Below, piece by piece: positions 1 to 10,610 of a DNA stretch of 64,000 nucleotides. Every line of letters begins with the position of its first letter. The stretch's first letter is position 1. The stretch comes from Bicyclus anynana (lineage: Eukaryota > Arthropoda > Insecta > Lepidoptera > Nymphalidae). Both the position numbers and the translations under genes were made by a program. The stretch covers positions 14,040,109 to 14,104,108 of the forward strand of contig NC_069100.1 in NCBI RefSeq assembly GCF_947172395.1, read 5' to 3'. The notes under the pieces are model-generated. The model was not told the DNA's origin and did no database searches. It saw only the letters and a list, made by a program, of their open reading frames with translations.

Positions 1-25
1 TTTATTTCAAGTAGGCTCAGACATC
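1..25 (-). mobile_element. 3' end fragment of CR1/Jockey-type LINE
   Basis: The first 20 bases match the extreme 3' end (reverse orientation) of the LINE at 49215-52895. The match breaks off at once, so this is a very short truncated or cut-off copy at the window edge. Confidence 0.5.
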
Positions 26-204
26 AGATCGTACATTTTGAGACGTTGGCGTTTGTAGAAAGAAAATCGATGTGGTTCAGGCTCTGGTTCTTTGCTGGTG
101 TTTGCGTTGCGTCGCCGTCGCGTCCGAAAGAACAGGATGTATAGAATCCCAGTATAGAGACATTCACCGAACTGGTTTTTTTTTCAACTGATTTTTCACA
201 AACA

Positions 205-515
205 ATCCAACACCACGGACCCCGTGGCGCATTAGTATGCGCGGTGGTTTTCCACGATGGAAGTCCTGATTTCGATCTCCCGCTGGGCCGATTGATCTCT
301 TCTTAATTGGCTCGCTTCGGCCGTGACTAGTCCACCGTACCGGCAAAGACATACCGCCAAGCTATTTAGCGTTCCGGTACGATGTCGTGTAGAAACCGAA
401 AGGAATGTGGATTTCATTCTCCTCTTAAGTTAGATCTTCCACCTTAGATTGCATCAACACTTTCAATCAGGTGTGAATATAGTCACGAGCTAACTTGTAA
501 AAAAAAATTAAAAAA
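205..515 (+). mobile_element. SINE family A copy
   Basis: This copy has a tRNA-like head (GTGGCGCA..GTATGCGCGG, then a degraded B-box-like GATTTCGATCTCCCG), a body with the CCGCCAAGC..TTTAGCGTTCCGGTACGATG block, and an A-rich tail near 500-520. The same sequence recurs about eight times in the window. It is a diverged copy. Confidence 0.75.
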
Positions 516-1010
516 AAAAAACACCGTGTTCGTAATGACATAATCTAACTGTATAACATAACTGTTATTCATTCACAGTTAAGTTAAAATACAAGTTATT
601 ATTATCGATTCACATGTTTATACTGCCTGCCCAAAAGTTGTGACGCGAAAGGAATAGTCTCGTGGCATACTCTTACAGGCTTCATAATTTCGATTGGTAT
701 GGAAATTGCAAGTTGTAAAATGTTTTGAAAATAAATTTAAATGAATAATTAAATTTAAAAATCCAATAAACAGTTTGGTGATACAACCTCAGTCACATGG
801 ACATAACGCGTCCCGGCACTGTTTGTGTTCAAAAAGTTTTCGTTTTAATAGTCAAATATGCCTGTAAACTTCATGTGGTTGTTTCACCGACCACACTCTT
901 CGAATGGAGACTGCGGTTCTGAATGTCAGCAGAAATGTCCGACCACTGTAAGTACTTTCAATGTAATTGTTTTACTTGGAACGTACTAGATTTTGTTTTT
1001 TATTTTTCTA
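516..1010. other. No gene recognised
   Basis: AT-rich sequence without splice-bounded coding exons or an element I can name. Confidence 0.4.
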
Positions 1011-1195
1011 CTAGTGGACGCCGCGCGGTTTCACCCGCGTGGAAATACGGAGATATAGTATAGCCTATAGCCTTCCTCGATAAATGGGCTATCTAACACT
1101 GAAAGAATTTTTCAATTCGGACCAGTAGTTCCTGAGATTAGCGCGTTAATTCAATGAAACAAACAAACTCTTTAGCTTTATTATTATTTTAAAGA
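1011..1195 (+). repeat. Interspersed repeat, ACTAGC-headed type 1
   Basis: Begins ACTAGTGGACGCCGCGCGG and contains the block GATAAATGGGCTATCTAAC..CCAGTAGTTCCTGAGATTAGCGCG. The same block recurs at 16595-16800 (+), 21305-21495 (-) and 34455-34676 (-). There are no long ORFs, and its class is not determined here. Confidence 0.65.
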
Positions 1196-1267
1196 AACCT
1201 AGTTGTATAGGCTGTTCATATTTGTCAGTTAGTTTTTGTTTTATACATAGGTACTGATTTATTTTTT

Positions 1268-1505
1268 TAATGTTAGCCACTGACGACCAAGTAAGCTCAC
1301 ATGCCTGCCGGCTAACCGCTACCGGTAACGGCTTGACAGATAAAACTGATCGTGTGTTGGCCGCGATGTGCATGACATGACTGATCATGACTGACGATCG
1401 AGTAAGGTGTATTTTTGTGTGCAATAAAGTATTTCATCTACTTCTTCTGCTTAAGCTCACATGCCTATGCGAGCTTACTTGATCGCCAATGACATTATTA
1501 AAATG
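1268..1505. mobile_element. Possible MITE with imperfect terminal inverted repeats
   Basis: About 40 bp at the left end (AAGTAAGCTCACATGCC) recurs inverted at the right end (GCATGTGAGC..AGCTTACTTGATCGCCA). Length and arrangement fit a small non-autonomous DNA element. The arms are imperfect and no clear target duplication was found. Confidence 0.4.
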
Positions 1506-1554
1506 AAAAAAATACAAAAATATATATTTTTGTACTCTTGTTAACACATACTCG

Positions 1555-1690
1555 TATCATCATTATCTGCCTATTTTAACGGCCCACTACTGGGCCAGCC
1601 CCTCCATATTGGAGAGGAGATATGGAGCGTAGACCCACCAAGCTGATTTAATGCGGGCTAGTTGGCTGCGTGCTCGTATAACTAGATATT
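1555..1690 (-). mobile_element. Degenerate SINE-like fragment
   Basis: Contains CGGCCCACTACTGGGCCAG and a GGAGAGGAGATATGGAGC block followed by AATGCGGGCTAGTTGG. This resembles the core of SINE families elsewhere in the window but is heavily diverged. Confidence 0.35.
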
Positions 1691-2449
1691 ATTGTCTTAC
1701 TATTTGCAATTACAATACAATTTTATTTTTAATCTAACACAATGTTTGCATTTTACATATTCTACATTATGGCGTTTTTAGGTCTTAAAGCATATATTTT
1801 TTTCTATACGAACACTTATTCGACTGCCCTTATTCGAACATAAGAGCTAAATAGCAAATACCCGACAAATATATATTAAATCGTAGCCGCTAGTACTTAT
1901 CGCAAACTAAATATGAACAAAAAACATATTTGAGTAATATATTGCCATACTATTTCCACATCAATCAGGTTATGCACCTTTTTTTTGCAATAACGTATAC
2001 TTATCTTTGTTCCATGTGACTCATTTAATGTAAGATGTGTTACATATCCATACATACTGCAGTCGTGCGTTGTCCTTCGAATTGGACGGACGTTTTCATT
2101 GAATACGCGCGTTTTAGTACCGGGCGCGTGTTGAAGTGACAAAAAATAAATTTTAATTGATTTTTAAAAAACTTTTAAAGTGTGCGAGCTTTAAAGTAAA
2201 CTAAATTATAAGATTCTATGTGTGCCCCGCGTTTTTACCTGTGTTAATTATAGTCATGGTCATATTTTATGCATAATTATAAATATTACTCGTCACAAAA
2301 TCATTATTATTATTATATTTAATTATAAATTGTTTATATCAATAAATTAAAAAAAATATTTTTAAAATCATTATACATTACAATACTTACTATATATTCT
2401 TGTGGTATACAGGAATATTAAATCTATTTACAATTTAAATTTATTTAAA

Positions 2450-2830
2450 TACTAGCGCACGCCCGTGACTTCGTCCGCGTGGAAATCAATGTAAACTTTC
2501 AAGACCTATTTCACCACTTTAGGAGTTAAATTTAAAAAAAATTTGAATCCCATTATATTTCGTATTTTAGTTATGATTTATGAAAAAAATTTAAAACTGT
2601 AACTCTAAAAATGAAGGACTTTCCATACAAACTTTCAACCCCTATTTCACCCCCTTCTTATTTTATTTTCGCAATAAAAAGTATCCTATAACCTTCTGCG
2701 TATTATGGTCTTAAACCGTGCCAAGTTTCATTTCATTTGAAATAATTCAGTAGTTTTAGCGTGATGCCCGAATAACAGAAAAACACGGACAGACAGACAG
2801 ACAGACAAAAAATCGGAAAAAAATATTTTT
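2450..2830 (+). repeat. Interspersed repeat, ACTAGC-headed type 2
   Basis: Starts ACTAGCGCACGCCCGTGACTT, carries GTGGAAATCAATGTAAACTTTCA and ends in a GACAGACAGACAGACAAAAA run. A close copy lies at 35452-35830 with the same order of blocks, and a headless relative lies at 12060-12350. No coding capacity was seen. Confidence 0.65.
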
Positions 2831-3234
2831 AGCTTCAGTATTGATTATATAATGCCCTCCAACATAAATTTTTAAAATATCTTCAATGTACAGTATTGGA
2901 CCTGCTACAGTTTTATAATAAGTATAGATAAGAGTTATTAGGCAGTTACCTTACAAAATTGACAGCATGTCTGTCTGTAACCCTTAAAAAATAGAAAGGG
3001 TGCACAGCTCAGCACGTGCACTACATACAAGCATTCATTACATAGGCATTTCGAACTTTTATCTTATTTATTCAGAGTCGAATACTCTTTGTTGGATGTC
3101 TGTAAAAAGCCCCAAACGAATGCATGTATGTAACCTACGTAATATCCGAAAGTCCTAATTAATTTTCGTATAATTTTCACAAATTCGTAAATTAAAAAAG
3201 AAAACAATTTTAGATTATCTATCTGACCCGAAAA

Positions 3235-3400
3235 ACGTTGTTTTGCTTTTAGGTTGGACCACCCTTATCACTTGGGGTATGAAAAATAAATGTAGCCCGT
3301 TTCTCAGCCCTACCAAGTATAGATATAAAGTTTCATAAAAATCTGTTCAGCCGTTTTGAAGGAGTTTGGTAGCAATCACCGCTACACGATAATTTTATAT
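3235..3400 (+). repeat. Body fragment of ACTAGC-headed repeat
   Basis: The block with CCGTTTTGAAGGAGTTTGGTAG and CGCTACACGATAATTTTATATAAG is repeated in diverged form at 3715-3850, so two related copies sit almost in tandem. Confidence 0.5.
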
Positions 3401-3404
3401 AAGT

Positions 3405-3860
3405 ACTAGCGGACTCGCTCAAGCTTCGCTTTGACTTACTAATTTATTTATTTGCACTTCTTCCCTATCCCTACCTTACACTACCATACTCCTACCCCTA
3501 CCCCTACCCTACCCCTACCCTACCTCTACTCTACCCCTACCCTACCCTACAACTACCCTACCACTACCCTACCCCTACCCTATCCCTATACCATAAACCT
3601 ACCCTACCCTACCCCTACCCTACCCCTACCCTACCCCTACCCTACCGCTACCCTACCCCTACCCTATCCCTATACCATACCCCTACCCTACCACTACCGT
3701 ATCCTAGGATTAAGGGGTTTGAAAAATAGATGTTGGCCGATTCTCAGACCTACTGAATATGCACAAAAAATTTCATCAAAATCGGTCGAGCCGTTTCGGA
3801 GGAGTTCAAGTTCGAACACCGCGACACGATTATTTTATATAAGTATTAAAGGGGATAGCC
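3405..3860 (+). repeat. ACTAGC-headed repeat with internal CCCTAC tandem array
   Basis: Starts ACTAGCGGACTCGCTCAAGC and ends CGACACGATTATTTTATATAAG. From about 3465 to 3700 it consists of tandem CCCTAC / CCCCTACCCTA units with a few substitutions. Shorter versions of the same head plus CCCTA tract occur at 20825-20905, and the head alone occurs at 39293. The array is therefore an expansion inside a transposable element, not a telomere tract (insect telomeres are normally TTAGG). Confidence 0.7.
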
Positions 3861-4264
3861 CACCGGCCCATACAACAGATCTGGTTAAATAATTGGCTTA
3901 ATAAAAGTATGTTTCTTGAAGAAAAATACATTTGTTTTGTCACTCTACTAACAGTTCATGCTGTATTTTTTTACTGATATCAACAAGCTTAACAAACAAA
4001 CTAATTATAAGTCTTGAAAAAAATATTGTTAAACTCAGGCTGTATGGTCAACGATCTTAGCTTGTCCCCGTTGTGGACAAATTAAAAATGTCGTAAAACT
4101 TTTTTTGATAAAGTAATTTAGTAAGATTTCATTAATAAAGTCGAATCATCAAGATTATTTTATAGATATCAGTAAATTGCCCGGTGGTTAGGATAGGCCT
4201 AGGCCGGGAACGGGCATTCCCTTTTTTTGAGGATTAAAAAACAATCGAGTTCGGATTAATTCGC

Positions 4265-4460
4265 ACGCATTTATAGAGCCTCAATTGCTCAATGGTAAAA
4301 GCGGTCGGACTCATCACCGAGGGGTGGTGGTTCGATCCCCGCCCCGTTGGTCTATTGTCGTACCCACTCCTAATACAGTCTTTCCCGACTAGTTGGAGGG
4401 GAATATTGGTCATATTTAAGATATAGAAAATATTCTTTAAAAAAAATATATTATTATTCA
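4265..4460 (+). mobile_element. SINE family C copy (tRNA-derived)
   Basis: A tRNA-like head with a box A-like TTGCTCAATGGTAAAAGCGG and a B-box GGTTCGATCCCCGCC is followed by a body containing TCGTACCCACTCCTAATACA and an A-rich end. The second copy at 62520-62707 matches along its whole length. It lacks a pairable acceptor stem, so it is not a tRNA gene. Confidence 0.75.
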
Positions 4461-4764
4461 TTTATTTATTATCCTGTACTACTTTCTGAGATACATGCAA
4501 CCTGACATACGTTTACAATATACAAATCAAGTACTAGTTTTAAGAGATAAAGAATTATAATAAAATTGATCTTTGACGCTATTAATGCGATAGTCGGATA
4601 AAAGTAATTAATTAAATTATTATGTATTTAGGTAACCTAATTATCGCATGAAAATAATAATTAATTACCATAATCTACTAGGGTTGCTAGCTCGCCATTT
4701 TTAATTTTTATATGAATATTTTTGAATCAATCATCATCCTCATTATTATTCTCTAATTTTTAAC

Positions 4765-5010
4765 CCCCGAAGCAAAGGGTGTTATAAGTTTGACGTGTCT
4801 GTCTGTGGCACCATTGAATCCTGAATGGATGAGCGATTTCAATTTAGTTTCTTTTGTATCAAAGGTTACTTATGTGCGAGTGTTCTTAGACATGTTTGAT
4901 GAAAATCGGTGGAACCGAATGTCTGCAAATATACTTTAATGAAAGCGCACTGAAAAAGAATATTAGTGACATGACCTACGGGGGTTTTTCTAAATTTTCA
5001 ATTTTATGAA
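4765..5010 (+). repeat. Interspersed repeat with CCCCCGAAGCAAAGGGTG head
   Basis: The stretch AACCCCCGAAGCAAAGG, GTTTGACGTGTCTGTCTG and GATGAAAATCGGTGGAACCG has the look of a common insect dispersed repeat. Only one good copy is present here, so the call rests on general resemblance. Confidence 0.35.
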
Positions 5011-5020
5011 GATGAAATTT

Positions 5021-5260
5021 TGTTCGTCCGCGTGAAATTCAGTTCGTCCGCGTGAAATTCAGTTCGTCCGCGTGAAATTCAGTTCGTACGCGTGAAATTC
5101 AATTCGTCCGCGTGAAATTCAGTTCGTACGCGTGAAATTCAATTCGTCCGCGTGAAATTCAGTTCGTCCGCGTGAAATCCAGTATGTCCGCGTGAAATTC
5201 AATTCGTCCGAGTGAAATTAAGTTCGTCCGAATTAAATTCAGTTCGTTCGCGTGAAATTC
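5021..5260 (+). repeat. Minisatellite, twelve 20-bp units
   Basis: Twelve uninterrupted units of the form AGTTCGTCCGCGTGAAATTC in exact 20-bp register, with one to three substitutions in some units (for example GTACG for GTCCG). The unit matches the terminal sequence of the ACTAGC-headed repeats (TTCGTCCGCGTGAAA). The array ends about 330 bp before the START-protein start codon. Confidence 0.95.
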
Positions 5261-5587
5261 AGTTTTCACAAACCCCGCGGGAGCTTTATATATTGCTTTA
5301 TATAATTAAGCCAAAAATTTATGGCAAATATTTTTAATTATTCTTTTATAAAAAAAAAAAACAATAGTCCTGACAGACGGACGAAAATTAAAAAAAAAAA
5401 GTTCGATTGTGGTTTAATATTGTGTTGTTTGAATTCACACTTTAAGTTTTCTGATAACCTTTTAACTAACCGTAACACAGGTAAAACCACGTGACACCGA
5501 TATATTTGCTTTATAGCACGTTAAACAAATTTAAAAATCGAACGTATAAAATTCGAATAAACATTCAAACTTAACATAAAAACTAAC

Positions 5588-8500
5588 ATGGCAACCAACG
5601 AAGCGCAACTAATGAGTCCGGAGAAGGAGTTGGAAATGGAGAAGCACATTGGAGAACTGGAGTCGGTCGGCACTGAAGAAGAACTGGAGAAGAAGTTGAA
5701 CAGCATGAACAAGTTCGGCTTCTCCATCGCCGGCTGGATGAAGTACATGTTTAATAGGGATAACACTGAAGCGTTTAAGGCGGAATGGTTGACAGTAAGT
5801 TTTCGTCCAAAAATCGCGAAACCCTTCGATTGCTCGTTTGTTTGTTTGTAACATCACATAAACATAAATTGGGAAAATGTATAAGAATCCTTTTTTTATT
5901 TTAAGTCGTTTTTTTAATTCGTACTAATTTAAGCGGCCGCCCGGAAAAAGTATTTATCAAGCAACAAGTATTTTGGTAGTCATGATTTTTGAGGAATTTT
6001 ACTTTTTTTTTAATTTATGATATTCCTTACAGTGTTTTTTATGTGCTCTTCTTTTATAGCAATTTAATAGTCTTAAAACATTTTGTGAGTGGTTCCGAAT
6101 CGAAGATATATTCAGGATTTTTCGTGAGCTAAAATAAAGTCGAATTAATTGATGTCTATACTAAGTCGTTATGTTATTTATTTGTCGAGTTTATTTACAA
6201 CTAGAGCCCTTAACTATCTCTCTTTCCTTTGTATGATGTGTATTCTGAATAAACTTTTCTTTCTTTTTTTTTCCTTCTATTAAGGTATGACAGTAGTGAA
6301 TCGGAACACAACTACCTATGCTAATTCAGGGAAAGCTGGCAACACATAACCGAGTCCTATTCCGCGCGGTACAGTAGTCACAGCGTTCTCGTTTCCATGG
6401 CAACGTCGTTAACTATTGGTTTGGTTTGTTGCAAACATATGGTTCAAATCAAGAGCGTATAGTTACCGCCGTATCAGCTGTATCAATAATACGAGCCCCC
6501 CAAACTAAAGGTTTAAGATGATATTTATTCTCATAAAATGGCTTACATTGGCTAACATTTGAACATAATTTTTAACTTAAATTAACTTATATTACTTCGC
6601 CATCGTGTTTTTTTTCTATTACTCACTCAATGCATTAGTTCAGTCATAATTGTTTAAACTGCTGTGGATTGCTTTTCATGTAATGTATGTTTAGTTTAGT
6701 TTTAAATGCATTGAGTGAGTTTACATTTTTAATTGGTGTCGGTATTTTATTGTAAAATTTGGCTCCTTCATAGGTCGGGGTCTTTTTACCATAAGTTGTT
6801 CTCGTTACAGGTAAAGTAAGGAAACTGGCTCGACGGGTTTAATTTTTCCTTTTGGTGAAAATTATATTTGTGCACGTGCTATTTATATAAAGTTGATGTA
6901 TATTCAAGTTTCAATAAATAGCTTGTGGGTGGATGTTCGGAAAAGATATTGGAGAAGTGTTTTTATTGTTTTATATTCACGCTACGCCACTGGTTCAAAT
7001 AGGAATAAGACGTGCTATAGTCGAAAAGTTCGCCGACGAGTGTCAAATACCGGAATCGCACCGCTGACCAACCGCTGACAGTAAAATTGTAATTTCCAGA
7101 TAGACGAGTACAAAGCGTTGGCTCAAGAGAGCATGCACAACGCCTTCAACACCATCCACCTGCCCAACTGGCGGCTGGAGAAGCGCGGCGCGCAGAAGGG
7201 CGACGTGGTCGAGTCCACGCAGACGGAGCAGTTCGGAAAAGTGTACAGATTTACGGTTAGTATCATATTATAAAGGACAATGGCGAGATTGTATTTTGGG
7301 ACTAGCTTTATTGACTGGCTTTATTGATTTGGTATGCGCGGTGGATTTACAAAACGGAGGTCCTGGGTTCGATCCCCGGCTGGGCAGATTGAGATTTTCT
7401 TAATTTGTCCAGGTCTGGCTGGTGGGAGGCTTCGGCCGTGGCTAGTTACCACCCTACCGGCAAAGACGTACCGCCAAGCGATTTAGCGTTCCGGTACGGT
7501 GCCGTGTAGAAACCGAAAGGGGTGTGGATTTTCATCCTCCTCCTGACAAGTTAGCCCGCTTCCATCTTAGACTGCATCATCACTTACCATCAGGTGAGAT
7601 TGTAGTCAATGGCTAACTTGTAAAGAATAAAAAAAAAAAAAAAAGCTGGTAGAGGTACCGTGCATAATGGGAACCTATTAATAGTTGTTTATCGTGATAA
7701 TATTAAGAAATAAGTTAATGGTAAGCAGTCTTGAAAAGCAGGGAGAAAAAAGATATACCTTAAATTAGTAGGTAATACATAAATGTGATAAACACCGCCG
7801 CTGACATACAACTGCTTGGTTGCTTCATAAATACGACAAGGCGCTTTTGCGGACTACTTTTTTTCTTTTGGTTCCCGTACTGTAAAATATATGAGTGTAC
7901 GACACTTCAGAGTGTGACTCCCACTTTTGCCAATCTCCTTTGATTGTTGTGAGTTATCTTTAAAATATAGACATAAACTTTCTCGTACTATTTTTTTAGA
8001 ATATTTTCATAATGATTGCGCAAACCACATTTTTCATTAATTTCATTTTTCATCGATGCCTCGCTGTTGATCGTAATTTTGTATAGCCTTTCTCAATAAA
8101 TGGACTATCCAACGCAATACAGTATAGTCAATCTATACTGTATTGCGTTGGATAGTCCATTATTGTATTGTCCGTTATTGTATGTAATTGTACGATATTT
8201 GTATGTATTACAGGGAGTGGTCGACTGTCCAGCCAAGTTTTTGTATGAGGAATTCAAGAACAACCTCACCAAGCTGCCAGAGTGGAATCCCACCATACTC
8301 AAGAGCGAACTGATTAAGGTAACTAAAAAAAACATACTTTAGGAGATGAATATAAAAATATAATAGTTTATTTGCCGCACCGGCTCATTTCAATGAAATC
8401 GTTTGATTGTTTCCTCTTACCAAACTCGTCTAGAATCGCTTTAGTAGTAAGGCTGCTAATAAATATTTCTGGTTAGAACAAGGCAGGATAACGTAAATCT

Positions 8501-10610
8501 CCACTGTCCATAATGTCCGGACGCTCAGAGATTGCGTTTTTAACAGGTCGTAGTCGAATGGGCGATGTAACTTCAAACTGACGTACAAAGTTGTTGAACT
8601 GCGTTGTTTCAAGGTTATGCCAAGTGTTTGTCTTTGTAAATTGAATATTTCGATCCTGATAGCCCCTTTTGATCACGACCTGTCAGAAACGCAAATTCTG
8701 AGCGGCCGAACTTTAGAAACAATGTAAAACTTCTTTACGCACGCTCGACTTGGAGAGTAAGATGATGAATGCGTGACGCGCGTTACGAAAAGTGTGATCA
8801 GGCGATATATATTTAGACTTCTCCTAAACTAAGCAAAATCGTAGAATATATGAGGCCATTTAAGCACACTTTTTTTTTCAGGAAGTGGGTCCCGGAGTCG
8901 ATCTATCATATCAGATCACCGCGGGCGGGGGTCGAGGTATCATCGCTCCGAGGGACTTCATCATCTTGAGGAGGATGGCCGCGCTCTCTAAGGACGGCAA
9001 GGAGGTGGACAGCGACCCCTACTGTTACATCAACAGTGGGGTCAGTGTACAGGTGCCTGGGTACCCCCCCGTCAGGGATATGGTCAGGTGAGATTTTATG
9101 GAGGATTATACATACATCCTTTAGATGTGCACACATATAATAAAAAGGTTCGTGAATATGCTGAATGGAAACGCGAACCACGTGGGTGAAATCTGCTAGT
9201 TTAATATAAATTTAGAAGTTAACAAATGTTTCTCAAAACTACTGCTATGTTGGTAGAGGCCCAACAACTTACAGACTTGTCGTTTCAAAATGCTCCCTCA
9301 AATAAATTATTTTGATTTGATCTGTGTTCTAAACTCACTTTTAGACTTGTTTTTTCAAAATGTTCCCTTAAATAAATTATTTTGATTTGATCTGTGTCTG
9401 TATTCTTAACTCTTGACTTGACTTTTCAAAATGTTCTCTCAAATAAATTATTTTGATTTGATTTGTGTGTTTTCAAGTCACCTACAGACTTGTTGTTTCA
9501 AAATGCTCCCTCAATTAAATTATTTTGATTTGATTTGTGTTCTCAACTCACATATTTGTTTTTTCAAAATGCTCCCTCAAATAAATGATTTTGATTTGAT
9601 CTGTGTGTTTTCAAGTCACTTACACACTTGTTGTTTCGAAATGTTCCCTCAAGTAAAATAATTTTGATTTGATCTGTGTGTTCTCAAATCACTTACAGAC
9701 TTGTCGTTTCAAAGTGTTTCCTCAAATTTTGATTTGGAATGTGTGTTCTCAACTCACTTACAGACTTGACTTTTCAAAATGCTCCCACAAATAAATTATT
9801 TTGATTTGATCTGTGTGTTCTCAACTCACAAACTTGCCTTTTTAAAATGCTCCCTCTAATAAATTATTTTGATTTGATCTGTGTTCTCAAGTCACATATA
9901 GATTTGTTTTTTCAAAATGCTCCCTCAAATAAATTATTTTAATTTGACCTGTGTCATTTCCAGAGGTCACAACAAGGTGGGTTGTTGGTGTCTCACGCCC
10001 AAGGCGGTGGAGACGCAGGGGGGTAAAATAGAACAGAAGGCTGTCTTCCAGTGGCTGATGTGCTGCGACCTTAAGGGTAAGTTATTACTTTATTTCATCA
10101 TCATTATCAACCCATATTCGGCTCACTACTGAGCTCGAGTCTCCTCTCGGAATGAGAGGGGTTAGGCCAATAGTCCACCATGATGGCCCAATGCGGATTG
10201 GCAGACTTCACACAAGCAGATAATTAGGAAAAATCTCTGGTATTCAGGTTTCCTCACGATGTTTTACTTCAGCGTTTAAGACACGTGGTATTTAATTTTT
10301 TATTTCTTAAAATCTCTGCGTGTGTATAGCCTGCTAATCCGCATTGGGCCAGCGTGGTGGACTATTGGCTTAACCCCTCTCAATCTGAGATGAGACTCGT
10401 GCTCAACAGTGAGCCGAATATCTGTTCTTAATGATGATTACTAATATATCCATAGCATTCGCAAAGCTGCTAGTTAATTAAAAAAATATTTATTTTCCAG
10501 GTAAAATCCCCCAGTTTGTGCTGGACGCCGCGTTTGCTACGGTGATGTTGGACTATATAGTGCACGTAAGAAAGTTCGTAGCGGACAGCAAATCGAAGGG
10601 GATGTTCTAA
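5588..10610 (+). CDS. START-domain lipid-transfer protein (STARD1/STARD3-like)
   Basis: Six exons join in frame with GT-AG boundaries: 5588-5794, 7100-7255, 8214-8318, 8882-9087, 9964-10076 and 10501-10610, giving 298 residues. The START domain runs from about residue 75 to 290. Recognisable family landmarks are LPEWNPTILKSELIK, IIAPRDFIILRR, CDLKGKIPQFV and the C-terminal helix FATVMLDYIVHVRKFV. Proteins of this type bind sterols or other lipids in a closed pocket and carry them between membranes. There is no signal peptide, no MENTAL membrane region and no obvious mitochondrial leader. The first exon is acidic and charged (MSPEKELEMEKHIGELES). The ATG at 5588 is the first in the open exon, and stops lie upstream in frame. 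Introns hold a SINE (2), a perfect hairpin (2) and a minisatellite (4). The fold call is strong, but the exact subfamily and ligand are inference. Confidence 0.86.
6640..6900 (-). mobile_element. LINE reverse-transcriptase C-terminal fragment
   Basis: On the minus strand about 65 codons are open and end at a TGA near 6650. The segment includes LPVTRTTYGKKTPTYEGAKF and YNKIPTPIKNVNSLNAFKTK, the typical last block of CR1/Jockey-type polymerases. The reading frame is lost upstream (higher coordinates). It is a 5'-truncated dead copy within intron 1 of the START gene, antisense to it. Confidence 0.7.
7330..7645 (+). mobile_element. SINE family A copy in START intron 2
   Basis: Well-preserved tRNA-like head (GGTATGCGCGGTGGATTTAC, GGGTTCGATCCCCGGC), body and A-run at 7630-7645. 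It lies in the same orientation as the gene. Confidence 0.85.
8101..8159. repeat. Perfect 27-bp inverted repeat (hairpin)
   Basis: The arms 8101-8127 and 8133-8159 are exact reverse complements separated by TCAAT. The left arm continues a fragment of the type 1 repeat (AATAAATGGACTATCCAACG). It ends 54 bp before exon 3 of the START gene. Confidence 0.95.
9255..9960 (+). repeat. Minisatellite, about ten 70-bp units
   Basis: Ten tandem units with CAGACTTGT, TTTCAAAATGCTCCCTCAAA, TAAATTATTTTGATTTGATC and TGTGTTCTCAACTCACTTA, each 65-75 bp. The last unit runs directly into the splice acceptor at 9963. Almost every unit carries AAATAAATT, a potential poly(A) signal on the transcribed strand. Confidence 0.93.
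10090..10440. mobile_element. Inverted pair of SINE family B pieces in START intron 5
   Basis: The block 10097-10310 is SINE B in minus orientation (ATTCGGCTCACTACTGAGC..GGTTTCCTCACGATGTTTT). Immediately after it, 10318-10430 repeats the first 110 bases in the opposite orientation (CCGCATTGGGCCAGCGTGGT..GAGCCGAATAT). Confidence 0.85.

Noticed and set aside
3465..3705. Telomeric or internal telomere-like repeat
   Set aside because: The unit is CCCTAC, not the insect TTAGG, and it sits within a dispersed element.
3452..3892. 146-codon ORF over the CCCTAC array
   Set aside because: A Thr/Leu/Pro/Tyr repeat product of the tandem array, with no coding signature.
5021..5260. CRISPR array
   Set aside because: The units are contiguous without spacers and the genome is eukaryotic. 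It is a minisatellite.
5545..5550. TATA box for the START gene (TATAAA)
   Set aside because: It is only about 43 bp before the ATG and would give a leader of about a dozen bases. Such A/T hexamers are common here.
9431..9661. 76-codon repetitive ORF in START intron 4
   Set aside because: It is an open frame through the 70-bp minisatellite and lies inside a well-supported intron.
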